A stretch of 64,000 bases of DNA from Luteolibacter pohnpeiensis (GTDB taxonomy: Bacteria; Verrucomicrobiota; Verrucomicrobiia; Verrucomicrobiales; Akkermansiaceae). The notes beneath the pieces were generated by a model, which made no database searches, was not told the DNA's origin, and worked only from the letters and a program-made list of their open reading frames with translations. The DNA lies in assembly GCF_016595435.1 (NCBI RefSeq), contig NZ_JAENIJ010000004.1, positions 62,001 through 126,000 of the forward strand. Direction: 5' to 3'. Shown in pieces: positions 56,602 to 64,000 of the stretch (position 1 is its first letter; each line of letters opens with the position of its first letter). Both the position numbers and the translations under genes were made by a program.

Positions 56602-57294
56602 TTAGACCGGAGTTTTATAAGTGGTGCGCTGGATTTGGCCGTCTTTCATGTGGATGACCCGATCCGCCCTCGCGGCCACGTGCTCATCGTGGGTCACCAT
56701 GACAATGGCGCGGCCTTCGGCATGAAGATTGTCCATCATCGCAAGTACGTCTTCTTCCGTAGCAGAGTCGAGATTGCCCGTCGGTTCGTCGGCGAGAATG
56801 GTTAGCGGTTCATTGACCAATGCTCTGGCGATGGCGACGCGTTGTTGCTGGCCACCGGAAAGCTGCTTCGGGCGATGATCAAATCGACCACTCAATCCCA
56901 CCATCGCGGCAAGCTCCTTGCAGCGTTGCAATGTTTCCGGCGTTTCGTTGCCTTGATAATAAAGTGGGACGGCAATGTTCTCCAGCACCGTCAGCTGCGG
57001 AATGAGATTGTAGGATTGAAAAATAAAGCCCAGGCGCTTTCCGCGGACTCGCGATAGCGTGTCGTCATCCAGTTTCGACACATCATCACCACCGAGGTGG
57101 TAACTGCCACGTGTCGGCCGATCCAGGCAGCCGAGGAGATTGAGCAAGGTGGACTTTCCTGAACCGGATGAGCCCATGATCGCGAGATACTCACCCGGTG
57201 CGACATCGAGATCGATCCCAGCCAAGGCAGCCACCGTTTCGCCGCCGAGGGTGTAAATTTTTTCCAACCCCCGGATACGGATGACGGGATCCAT
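56602..57294 (-). CDS. MacB/LolD-like ABC transporter ATPase
   Basis: A 230-residue ATP-binding protein. ATG at 57294 ([20 protein letters not shown]); longer starts were rejected because they overlap the adaptor gene. It has Walker [22 protein letters not shown]-loop [13 protein letters not shown], signature [16 protein letters not shown], Walker [14 protein letters not shown] and switch His [11 protein letters not shown]. It pairs with the permease 9 bp downstream and the adaptor 19 bp upstream to form a MacAB-type tripartite pump; export of a macrolide, peptide or lipid-like molecule is possible. Confidence 0.95.
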   Translation of the reverse strand: MDPVIRIRGLEKIYTLGGETVAALAGIDLDVAPGEYLAIMGSSGSGKSTLLNLLGCLDRPTRGSYHLGGDDVSKLDDDTLSRVRGKRLGFIFQSYNLIPQLTVLENIAVPLYYQGNETPETLQRCKELAAMVGLSGRFDHRPKQLSGGQQQRVAIARALVNEPLTILADEPTGNLDSATEEDVLAMMDNLHAEGRAIVMVTHDEHVAARADRVIHMKDGQIQRTTYKTPV

Positions 57295-57313
57295 GGCAAC
57301 GCCGTCTGTTAGA

Positions 57314-58867
57314 TCAAGCATCTGGCAGAGCGGCGGCGACGATATCCTGGCCATGACTTGCGTTGTCAGCCGGGGACGCACGCACCAGAAGATCGTCAGG
57401 GATACTGGTCACGGAAGGTGGCGCAAGCACCACTTGATCGCCTTTTTCCACACCGCTGAGAATCTCAACAAAGTCGCTGTCGAACAACCCAAGTTGCACT
57501 TCAACGGGCACATCCTTGCCGTGGTTGTGAATGAAGCAGAACTGGCGATCCTCAATGCCAACCACACTTTGCAGTGGCACCTTGATCACGTTTTGCAACT
57601 CCGCGACCAGAACCTCGACGCGTGCGGTAACTCCGGGTTTGATATCGGGGATTGAGTCATTGAGTACGACTTCCGCTTTATAAACCCGATTGCTTGGATT
57701 GCTGTCCTGGGAAGGCTCAGGCATGGTCGCTACGGATTGAACCTCACCTTCGAAACGTTGTCCTGGCAATGCATCGATGTGAACATATGCCTTCATGCCC
57801 GGCTTGATGAGGCTGATTTGATTTTCGTAAATATTGACCGGCACCTGCATCTTCGAGACATCCGGCAATGAAATCAAAGTCTGGCGCTCGCGCACATTGC
57901 TTCCCTCTTCGATCGGCTCCTGGCGCCAGTTTTGCGCCTTTTCGTAAACCACGAGTCCTGATTGCGGAGCGTAAATTTTGGTGTGTTTCCGCGCTTCTTT
58001 GAGATCCGCCAGATTGGACTCACGCAGCTCTTGGGTTTCGCGAATCGATGTGAGTTGCATCTTCGCTTTTTCCAAGGAGGTCTCGTTCTGACGGCGAGTG
58101 CGCTCCAGACGGATTTTGGCATTTTCCTCGTTCGCCTCTAACTGGCGAAGCTTTTGTGGATAATCAAATTTGGTAAGCAGCCGCAGATCTTCGCGCGCGG
58201 ATTGGAGCTCGATATCCCGGCGCTGCACGACCAGCTGATCGGCGATCAACTCCGCGGAAGTGGCATATCCTTTTTCTTCCAACTTGCGCGTGCCGTCGAG
58301 GCGATCCTGCGCACGCCGCAGTTCTTCCGTAGCGAGGGTGATGGTGGATTCAGCCTTTTTGCGAAGCTGTGGCCATTCACCTTCGCGATATTTCAAGAGA
58401 TTCTGTTTTGCGAATTCCAAGGCAAGCTCGGTATCATTCAAGCGAATGATATTTTCACTTTCGATGGTGCCGACACGCTCCTCGGATTCAGCAACCTGCG
58501 TCACGCTCTGTTGATAAGAAATCTCCGCTTGATTCAGGCGATTCTCAATATCTTCAGAATCCAGCTCGATCAGCAAATCCCCCTTTTTTACAAATGAACC
58601 TTCCTTGATCAGCGAGATGATTCTCGTCTGACCTGGCACTTCGTTGCGGACAGTGACTTCGTTCACTGCCTCAAGCGAACCGCCGGTAGGGAGGGCGATG
58701 GTAAAATCACCGGGCTCGGCTTCGACGTAAGCACCGCCAGTGCGAGATTTCGCATGGGTCGGATCACCGGCAGTACCAAGCCAGATGCTGGCGGCCACCA
58801 CCGTAACTCCAACCGGGACGAGAATCCGAGGTCGGAACAGTTTTTTGAGTGAGTCACGTTTCATCAT
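57314..58867 (-). CDS. Periplasmic adaptor (membrane fusion protein) of the MacAB-like pump
   Basis: A 517-residue HlyD/MacA-family protein. ATGATG at 58867 overlaps the TolC gene stop by 4 bp. It has an N-terminal membrane anchor (RILVPVGVTVVAASIWLGTA), a lipoyl-like half-motif (VTVRNEVPGQTRIISLIKEG), a long coiled-coil hairpin (about 100-290; NRLNQAEISYQQSVTQVAES, RLERTRRQNETSLEKAKMQL), a second lipoyl part (HTKIYAPQSGLVVYEKAQNW) and beta-barrel (VPVNIYENQISLIKPGMKAY). It connects the permease/ATPase to the outer-membrane channel. It is longer than MacA (about 370), mainly from the coiled coil. Confidence 0.94.
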   Translation of the reverse strand: MMKRDSLKKLFRPRILVPVGVTVVAASIWLGTAGDPTHAKSRTGGAYVEAEPGDFTIALPTGGSLEAVNEVTVRNEVPGQTRIISLIKEGSFVKKGDLLIELDSEDIENRLNQAEISYQQSVTQVAESEERVGTIESENIIRLNDTELALEFAKQNLLKYREGEWPQLRKKAESTITLATEELRRAQDRLDGTRKLEEKGYATSAELIADQLVVQRRDIELQSAREDLRLLTKFDYPQKLRQLEANEENAKIRLERTRRQNETSLEKAKMQLTSIRETQELRESNLADLKEARKHTKIYAPQSGLVVYEKAQNWRQEPIEEGSNVRERQTLISLPDVSKMQVPVNIYENQISLIKPGMKAYVHIDALPGQRFEGEVQSVATMPEPSQDSNPSNRVYKAEVVLNDSIPDIKPGVTARVEVLVAELQNVIKVPLQSVVGIEDRQFCFIHNHGKDVPVEVQLGLFDSDFVEILSGVEKGDQVVLAPPSVTSIPDDLLVRASPADNASHGQDIVAAALPDA

Positions 58868-60645
58868 GATGCCTCTTTTGGGGACGTTTCCTGGAACAAC
58901 TCGTCAGGTGTAACGAGCTCCTGTTGGGTGTCGTCTACGGGGGGAGTCGGAGAAATATTTCGGGAATCCGTACCTTTTGGATTTTGCGTCCAGAAATCCG
59001 AATCATTCGGATCAAAAACTCCGAGGTTATGGAGAAAATTGAGCCGTGTCAGATGGTAATCGATCAGTGCGGATGTCAGTGCATTTCGTGCGGTCAGCTG
59101 ATCATTCCGCGCCTCCAAGAGATCGCGGGTTTCGGCACGATCCGCTTCTAACAAAAGATTCGTTGCCTCCACGCGCTGGTTCGCGAGTTGCAGGGCGTTT
59201 TTCTGAATTTCAAAACTCTGACGTGCCAATTCCAAGCCACGCAATCCTTCCCGCAAGTTCGAATTCATCTGATCCAGCGCGAGTGAGAGCTGACGCAGCT
59301 GGCGATCGAAATTGATCTCGGCACGCCGGAACGAGTTCCGCGCATCCATGTTATCCAATGGCAAATCGAGATCGATGCCGATCCGGGTGCGATAAATATC
59401 CGGATTGAAATTCGAATAGGAGGTTCTGCCGTTACTACCGCGACTGCTGAGATTCGCGCTGGCGAAAAGATTGAGTCCGGGTTTGAAAGCATCTGCCGCG
59501 ACTTCGATGCGACGCTTTGCATCTTCGAATCGATCAATCTCATTCAAGAAATCTAGTCGATCATCCACGGCCAAATCCAAGGCTTGCTGCGGACTCAATG
59601 AAACTGCCGGTAGGCCTGCTTTTTCCAAAGTGCGCAGCACATTGTCATCAATCGTGATCTCATCCCCGATCGGAATGCCAAGGGTCAGCTTGAAATCGTC
59701 GATCCGATTTCGATAGGAATTCACGGCGACGATATAGCGGTTCCGTGCCCGAAGCTCGTCCTGGCGTGCTTGATCAACCTGGAATCGAGGCAACCGGTCC
59801 TTTGCCAATTCGGTCGCCCGTTCGGTGAAAGCGATGATATTGCGATAGTTCGAATATTCATTTCGAACTCGATCCTTCTCCTGCAAGATCCGGCAATAAT
59901 CGGTGATGATACTGAGTGCCGTCGCTTTTTGATATCTCGTGAATGATCGGATGGCATAACTCACATCGCGTTCACTTTGGGTGAGATTTTCTGTGGCGAC
60001 TTTGCCTCTACCTCTCAGTAAAGGTTGGGTCAGTGTTGCTGAGAAAAATCCGGTAGTCGGCGCATCGCCGCCACCTAGATAAAAGCGGAAAATATCCTGC
60101 GCGACATCGACCGCCAGAGTGCCTCCGGTTTTGAATAGCTGATCAAATCCCGCACGGCTTCGGATGCTCCCCTGCTGGGATTCATCACGCGCCACTCCAT
60201 CCCCCGCGCGTTGCGTCACCGTATCGAGTGCAGCCTCAGAGCTGGCACCAAATTGCGGCGTAAAATTGTAGCGCGCACGGGTGAGCGCGAGCCCCGTGAG
60301 ATAAAGATTTTCCTTTTCGGTCTGATACTCACGGCGGTGCAGCACAAACAGATTCAGTGCATCATCCAGATCAATGTGACGGGCCGCAGTATCCTTGCGC
60401 GAGTTGATGATCGAAATCGCCTCAATCTCTTTCGGATCTTTCGCCGAATGCGGCGTGTTGATATCAAACTCGACCTTCTTACCAAAGAGCATGAGTTCCT
60501 TCTTCTCCAAAATTCCATAGACATCATCATCCGCTTTCTTCGACCAATATGAGGTTCGACAAGCCGGCAGCGACGCACCAATCACCACCCCTGAGACGAG
60601 TAACGGTCTGAAGGCGGAGAATGAGAATCTTGAGAGAATCGGCAT
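58864..60645 (-). CDS. TolC-family outer-membrane efflux lipoprotein
   Basis: A 593-residue outer-membrane channel. ATG at 60645 (MPILSRFSFSAFRPLLVSGV). A lipobox SLPAC at about residue 29 (CRTSYWSKK follows) predicts an OprM-like lipid anchor. After about 100 residues of a lineage-specific extension, two repeats of the TolC helical/barrel plan appear (LTQPLLRGRGKVATENLTQS; FSATLTQP-type strand; NRYIVAVNSYRNRIDDFKLT; NFDRQLRQLSLALDQMNSNL). The helical tunnel region includes LLEARNDQLTARNALTSALI. It is the first gene of the minus-strand operon TolC - adaptor - ATPase - permease. Confidence 0.93.
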   Translation of the reverse strand: MPILSRFSFSAFRPLLVSGVVIGASLPACRTSYWSKKADDDVYGILEKKELMLFGKKVEFDINTPHSAKDPKEIEAISIINSRKDTAARHIDLDDALNLFVLHRREYQTEKENLYLTGLALTRARYNFTPQFGASSEAALDTVTQRAGDGVARDESQQGSIRSRAGFDQLFKTGGTLAVDVAQDIFRFYLGGGDAPTTGFFSATLTQPLLRGRGKVATENLTQSERDVSYAIRSFTRYQKATALSIITDYCRILQEKDRVRNEYSNYRNIIAFTERATELAKDRLPRFQVDQARQDELRARNRYIVAVNSYRNRIDDFKLTLGIPIGDEITIDDNVLRTLEKAGLPAVSLSPQQALDLAVDDRLDFLNEIDRFEDAKRRIEVAADAFKPGLNLFASANLSSRGSNGRTSYSNFNPDIYRTRIGIDLDLPLDNMDARNSFRRAEINFDRQLRQLSLALDQMNSNLREGLRGLELARQSFEIQKNALQLANQRVEATNLLLEADRAETRDLLEARNDQLTARNALTSALIDYHLTRLNFLHNLGVFDPNDSDFWTQNPKGTDSRNISPTPPVDDTQQELVTPDELFQETSPKEAS

Positions 60646-60783
60646 GAAGCACAGGAGGGAAATCCCCCATCCTACGCCCGCCAAAGCCGCTGTTTATCAC
60701 AAGCGATCGAATTGACACGATATCACACTTTTGACAACATGCCATCGCTTCCCATGAAGCCATGTTTGCAGCCACGATTCACG

Positions 60784-61284
60784 ATGAACCAAATAGCCAA
60801 AGATTCGACTCATCCTACCAGGCCATTCGCTCTATATCTACTGATAGGCTGCATTTTCTGCATCAGCCCACTCTTCTGGTTTTGGTTTAGGGCAGCTTAT
60901 GAACTGATCGAGAATATGCCGTACACCTTTAAGCTGGGCAGCTATATCATCGAGTTTACCCTGAGCTTTCGCTATCCCTTCCTGATCACCTGCATCGTCA
61001 CCTCTATCTTACTGATCATGTCGCGAAATTTCGGACGCTACTTGGCTTCATTCATCGCGGTGTGGCTCATAGGCCTGTCAGTGATTGGAATAGGCATGTA
61101 TTGCTCAGACAATTTCAAGACAGCGGCGCCTCTGGCTCCACCGATTCATGAGCTTTCCTTATTCGCCTTTTTAACCATTCCTGCCGTCATAATCATCCTC
61201 TTGGTGTTTCATCGCTCGGTATGCGACTACTTCGATCAAGTCTTGGAAGGACAGAATGATCAAAATCCGACAAGCAAACGGTAA
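60784..61284 (+). CDS. Uncharacterised four-helix membrane protein
   Basis: A 166-residue protein (start ATG at 60784, MNQIAKDSTHPTRPFALYLL; ATG at 60739 would add 15 residues). Four hydrophobic segments are seen: ALYLLIGCIFCISPLFWFWF, YPFLITCIVTSILLIM, ASFIAVWLIGLSVIGIGMYC and LFAFLTIPAVIIILLVF. The short cytoplasmic C-terminus is polar. No family was recognised. It is divergent from the TolC operon; a TTGACA at 60712-60717 could be part of its promoter but no matching -10 is clear. Confidence 0.65.
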   Translation: MNQIAKDSTHPTRPFALYLLIGCIFCISPLFWFWFRAAYELIENMPYTFKLGSYIIEFTLSFRYPFLITCIVTSILLIMSRNFGRYLASFIAVWLIGLSVIGIGMYCSDNFKTAAPLAPPIHELSLFAFLTIPAVIIILLVFHRSVCDYFDQVLEGQNDQNPTSKR

Positions 61285-61394
61285 CGTCAGCTCTCGGATC
61301 GCCGCAGATGGCGGCTCCAAAATTGAAAGCATCTCCGGGGCCTCACTTCGCGAGGTGCGCTATCGAAAAATACTACATCCCCCGTAGTGACGCT

Positions 61395-62402
61395 TCAGCC
61401 GAACGCTTTCAGGAAGCCGACTTCGATGGCGAGCGGCTCAAATGCATTCGTCTCCAGCGTGCGGCGCAAGGCATCCAGCGCTTCCATCCGCTGCAGCAGC
61501 TTCGTCTCGTTCTCCGCTTCCGCGATCGGTGCGAGAACGCTTGCGGAATCCGGGAAATCGAGCCCGCCAGACTTCACCTTCAACCGCATCAAATCGGCCA
61601 TCCAGGCGGTCAGCACGTCGAACAAGCGAGTCCGCGAGTCGAGGTATTCCACTTCCGCAGCGGCTTTGTGAAAGGCTTCCCGCTCTTTCAACCAAGCTCC
61701 ATCAGTCGCATCGCGATAAGCCGCAGTCTCCTCCTTCTCCGCTGCCTTTGCGGTGGCATCCGCTTCCTGACGGCACTGGGCGAGGAATTCAGAAAAGACC
61801 CCTTTTAAATGCAACGCGGCGATTGGAGTTCCAAATCCTTTTACGGCGGCGCGGTTCAGCGCGTTGACCAAATCTTCCCCTCCGTCAGCCAACAATGCCC
61901 GGCCGCCAAGTAGCGGCAATCTCACGCAACGGGAAACGATGGTCGTGAGGAGTCGCTGCGGATTGGCCGTCAGCAAGAGCAAGAGGGTGTTACGCGGCGG
62001 TTCTTCCAGCGTTTTGAGAAACGCATTCGCCGCCTGATCATTCATCCGGTCCGCATCGACAATGACACCGACTTTGAATGCCCCACCCGGCGCGGCCAGA
62101 TGCAGCGTGTGTTCCAGATTCCGGATTTCATCCACACCGACCCTTCTCGACTTCATGCGCGGCCGGATCACCCGGACCCAACCACTTTCCAGATCATCCA
62201 GTGGTGGCACTTCCACCGCGACCGGGTCACCAAATAAATCCGCCCCTGCATCCTTCGCTCCATTCACATGCTGGATCAGGCGTGCTGCCAACTCCTCCTT
62301 GCCACTCCCCGGCGCACCGCTGATCAAAAATGCGTGCGCCAGCCTGCCGCGCTCGTGCGCAGCACAAATCATCTCAAATGCCCGGTCCGACGTGTATGCC
62401 AT
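61395..62402 (-). CDS. holB: DNA polymerase III delta-prime subunit
   Basis: A 335-residue clamp-loader subunit. ATG at 62402 ([20 protein letters not shown]). The AAA+ core shows [20 protein letters not shown] (P-loop-like, with GKE instead of GKS/T, as is usual for non-ATP-binding delta-prime), [40 protein letters not shown] with EEPP, and [20 protein letters not shown] (sensor 1/SRC motif). The zinc-finger Cys cluster of E. coli HolB is absent. The C-terminal helical collar (about 200-335) is present. It is divergent from hisI with 87 bp between the starts. Confidence 0.88.
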   Translation of the reverse strand: MAYTSDRAFEMICAAHERGRLAHAFLISGAPGSGKEELAARLIQHVNGAKDAGADLFGDPVAVEVPPLDDLESGWVRVIRPRMKSRRVGVDEIRNLEHTLHLAAPGGAFKVGVIVDADRMNDQAANAFLKTLEEPPRNTLLLLLTANPQRLLTTIVSRCVRLPLLGGRALLADGGEDLVNALNRAAVKGFGTPIAALHLKGVFSEFLAQCRQEADATAKAAEKEETAAYRDATDGAWLKEREAFHKAAAEVEYLDSRTRLFDVLTAWMADLMRLKVKSGGLDFPDSASVLAPIAEAENETKLLQRMEALDALRRTLETNAFEPLAIEVGFLKAFG

Positions 62403-62489
62403 CTCCCCGCCATCCTTTCCAGACAGGCCCACTCGCGCAACCCGGAATGTTCGCTGGACACAAGCTCGTCCCGCTTCCAACGTCCAGCC

Positions 62490-62948
62490 ATGAGCACCAC
62501 CCAACTCTTCGCCGAGCGTGGCGATAAAGCGCAAATCGAAGAAGGCGCGGCATTTGCCCCGAAATTCGACGCCGACGGCCTGATCCCGGCCATGGCGATG
62601 GACGCGACCACCAAAGAGCCACTCATGCTCGCCTATATGAATGAAGAATCCCTGCGCCGGACTCTCGAGCTGGGCGAAGCGGTTTACTGGTCACGTTCCC
62701 GCAAGGAATACTGGCACAAAGGCGCAACCTCCGGCCACGTGCAAAAAATCGTCGAAATCCGCACGGATTGCGATCAAGACGCACTGGTTCTCTACGTCGA
62801 ACAAGTCGGCGCGGGTGCCTGCCACACCGGCCGCGGCTCCTGTTTTTACCGCAGTGTCGACGCTTCCGATCTCGCCAGCGGTGCCAAATTGACCTTCAAT
62901 AGCAAGGACCGCGCCTTCGATCCCGAATCCGTTTACGGCAAACATTGA
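62490..62948 (+). CDS. hisI: Phosphoribosyl-AMP cyclohydrolase
   Basis: Opens the purine ring of PR-AMP in histidine synthesis. ATG at 62490 ([20 protein letters not shown]), 152 residues: the HisI domain without a fused HisE pyrophosphatase. Conserved parts are [60 protein letters not shown] and [11 protein letters not shown], with the Asp and Cys metal ligands intact. No other his gene is in the window. It precedes rplS by 133 bp on the same strand. Confidence 0.95.
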   Translation: MSTTQLFAERGDKAQIEEGAAFAPKFDADGLIPAMAMDATTKEPLMLAYMNEESLRRTLELGEAVYWSRSRKEYWHKGATSGHVQKIVEIRTDCDQDALVLYVEQVGAGACHTGRGSCFYRSVDASDLASGAKLTFNSKDRAFDPESVYGKH

Positions 62949-63081
62949 GAAAAAAGGTCGCATCTGGAGTAATTTCGCGGTTGCAATTATAAAGTTCATC
63001 CGCTAGCTCTCCCGCCCCGCACGACTCGGCACGATGCCCGTGTGGACCACCGCATCTAATTTTCGTCAGAAAGAGGACCCC

Positions 63082-63429
63082 ATGAGCACCATCATCCAAA
63101 AGATCGAACAAGAGCAGTTGAAGAAAGACGTCACGCCTTTCAATGTCGGCGACACCGTCAAGGTTCACTGCCGCGTGGTTGAAGGTGGCAAAGAGCGTAT
63201 CCAGCTCTTCACAGGCCTCGTCATCGCCAAGTCTGGCACCAGCGTGAACGCAGCTTTCACCGTTCGTAAGATCTCCTACGGCGAAGGTGTTGAGCGGGTT
63301 TTCCCAGTTCACAGCCCACGGATCGCTAAAATCGAAGTCGCAACCAAAGGCAAAGTCCGCCGCGCCAAGTTGCACTACCTCCGCAGCCGTGTTGGCAAGC
63401 GCGCCCTCATGGTCAAGAGCGCCGACTAA
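63082..63429 (+). CDS. rplS: 50S ribosomal protein L19
   Basis: A 115-residue ribosomal protein at the 30S/50S interface. ATG at 63082 ([20 protein letters not shown]) with AAGAGG upstream; a GTG at 63034 was rejected. Conserved [51 protein letters not shown], then [12 protein letters not shown], all L19 hallmarks. The usual neighbours rpsP-rimM-trmD are not in the window. An intrinsic terminator follows. Confidence 0.97.
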   Translation: MSTIIQKIEQEQLKKDVTPFNVGDTVKVHCRVVEGGKERIQLFTGLVIAKSGTSVNAAFTVRKISYGEGVERVFPVHSPRIAKIEVATKGKVRRAKLHYLRSRVGKRALMVKSAD

Positions 63430-63458
63430 TCCGGTCCTCGGAACCATCTTTCAACAAG

Positions 63459-63488
63459 CGCTCCTCCGTCACCGGTGGGGCGTTTTTT
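63459..63488 (+). terminator. Intrinsic terminator after rplS
   Basis: CGCTCC (63459-63464) pairs with GGGGCG (63477-63482), one G-U; an inner CCG/CGG closes a TCAC loop; six T follow (63483-63488). It lies 30 bp after the rplS stop. Confidence 0.85.
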
Positions 63489-63680
63489 GTTTGGTAGATT
63501 CCGAGAACACCATGCCCTCAAACCCGTCGGCATGATTTTGATGACACGAAATAGCCGGAACTTCACGGATTCACGCCTGCCAGGCAAAGAAATCTGGTGA
63601 AATCACACTTTTGCATTGCCAGTAAGGTGAGCCGCTCATAAGTTCCGCGCCCCCCGCGAATTTTAACCGTCTAGCAGCAG
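63489..63680. other. Non-coding region upstream of the small basic protein gene
   Basis: No gene seen. It probably holds the promoter of the small basic protein gene; TTGCAT near 63614 with a TCATAA about 18 nt later is a possible but weak pair. Nothing else is recognisable. Confidence 0.3.
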
Positions 63681-63836
63681 ATGTCCAAGCACAACAGCCT
63701 TAAAGCAAGCGCCACCGTTGGCGGAAAACGCTCCGTCCTCAAGCGCTTCGAGCGCGTCAAACTCCTCAAGGAGCGTGGCGAATGGAAATCCGGCCGTTCT
63801 CCAATTGGTCTTCCAAAGACCAAGCACGAGGGCTGA
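63681..63836 (+). CDS. Small basic protein (TIGR04137-like, 51 aa)
   Basis: Reads MSKHNSLKASATVGGKRSVL followed by KRFERVKLLKERGEWKSGRS and PIGLPKTKHEG, 51 residues, stop at 63834. I recognise it as the small basic protein shared by Chlamydiae, Verrucomicrobia, Lentisphaerae and Planctomycetes (TIGR04137, from memory). It is strongly basic, with 12 Lys, 6 Arg and 2 His against 5 acidic residues, so RNA or ribosome binding is likely but unproven. It has its own terminator (63864-63895) and follows the rplS terminator, so it is a single-gene unit. Its function is unknown; it is a good marker of the PVC superphylum. Confidence 0.88.
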   Translation: MSKHNSLKASATVGGKRSVLKRFERVKLLKERGEWKSGRSPIGLPKTKHEG

Positions 63837-63863
63837 TTTTTCCGAATTGCGAATTTCATTGAT

Positions 63864-63895
63864 GCGCGGAATCCAGCCGGGTTCCGCGCCTTTTT
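63864..63895 (+). terminator. Intrinsic terminator after the small basic protein gene
   Basis: GCGCGGAA (63864-63871) / TTCCGCGC (63882-63889), perfect 8-bp stem with 10-nt loop, then C and five T. Confidence 0.9.
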
Positions 63896-63916
63896 GCTTT
63901 CCATGTTCATCCTGTC

Positions 63917-64000
63917 ATGAGCGCCAACCACGAAGAGGGAACACGCCTCAATAAATACCTGGCGCTTTGCGGCGTTGGCTCCCGGCGCGCCTGCGATGAA
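63917..64000 (+). CDS. RsuA/RluB-family pseudouridine synthase (partial, 5' end only)
   Basis: ATG at 63917 opens MSANHEEGTRLNKYLALCGV followed by GSRRACDE and runs off the window. RLNKYLALCGVGSRRACDE is the S4 RNA-binding domain start of the RsuA/RluB/RluE family, which makes pseudouridine in ribosomal RNA. Only 28 residues are visible, so the exact member cannot be named; the missing part should contain the catalytic Asp motif GRLD. Confidence 0.85.
   Translation, partial: MSANHEEGTRLNKYLALCGVGSRRACDE

Noticed and set aside
60712-60745. TTGACA at 60712 as a promoter
   Set aside because: No convincing -10 at proper spacing; mentioned only as a possibility.

Overview
The window reads as chromosomal DNA of a Gram-negative member of Verrucomicrobiota, most likely Verrucomicrobiales (Luteolibacter/Haloferula/Rubritalea-like; genus is inference). 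The signs are a PVC-type membrane-bound dehydrogenase/cytochrome protein, autotransporter-repeat proteins ending in a DxDxDG-rich tail, the 51-residue small basic protein of Chlamydiae/Verrucomicrobia/Planctomycetes, a TIGR04073-type secreted protein, an S46 peptidase and several lineage-type coiled-coil/single-helix proteins. Many genes lack a clear Shine-Dalgarno site, so several starts were chosen from family N-termini. No CRISPR array, insertion sequence, transposase or prophage gene was seen. The only RNA gene recognised is tRNA-Val(CAC).

Layout. 1-4.4 kb: pheS-pheT (pheT cut by the window edge) with an inverted repeat between them, an NAD-binding epimerase and a small membrane protein. 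4.4-12.3 kb: secreted polymer-use genes, namely a 1141-aa dehydrogenase/HEAT/cytochrome c protein, an S46 dipeptidyl peptidase and a GH95 alpha-L-fucosidase. 12.3-19.8 kb: a sulfate-uptake locus. It holds an unrecognised divergent gene, an Rrf2 regulator overlapping a DUF2292 gene, a structured leader ending in an intrinsic terminator 28 nt before an OprP-like porin, then a lipoprotein sulfate-binding protein, a DNA-binding/EIIA-Ntr fusion, CysT, CysW and CysA. 19.8-25.8 kb: a 558-bp non-coding stretch, an autotransporter-repeat protein, a GH43 enzyme and three unknown genes. This 4-25 kb part is visibly richer in A+T than the rest.

25.8-41 kb: pdxA, a lipoprotein, cysE and a second Rrf2 regulator whose start codons overlap head to head, an RND pump, two coiled-coil membrane proteins, a DUF6268-like barrel, a SET-domain methyltransferase, parB, cbpM-cbpA, a LolC/E-like permease with a GYF/RDD protein, and a glycine-zipper lipoprotein. 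41-53 kb: cytochrome/PQQ-type sugar dehydrogenase behind a hybrid sensor kinase, a methyltransferase, an SDR, a NUDIX hydrolase, glnS, an M20 dipeptidase, serA and a TIGR04073 protein. 53-64 kb: dnaG, tRNA-Val, a MacAB-TolC-like efflux operon, holB, hisI, rplS, the small basic protein and the start of an RsuA/RluB pseudouridine synthase.

Functional links. Sulfate import, CysE and SerA together supply cysteine biosynthesis, and two different Rrf2 regulators sit beside those sulfur genes. The least ordinary part is 12.3-19.8 kb, where a porin and ABC sulfate importer appear to be controlled by an Rrf2 protein, a terminator-type leader and a PTS-like phosphorylation domain fused to a DNA-binding domain.
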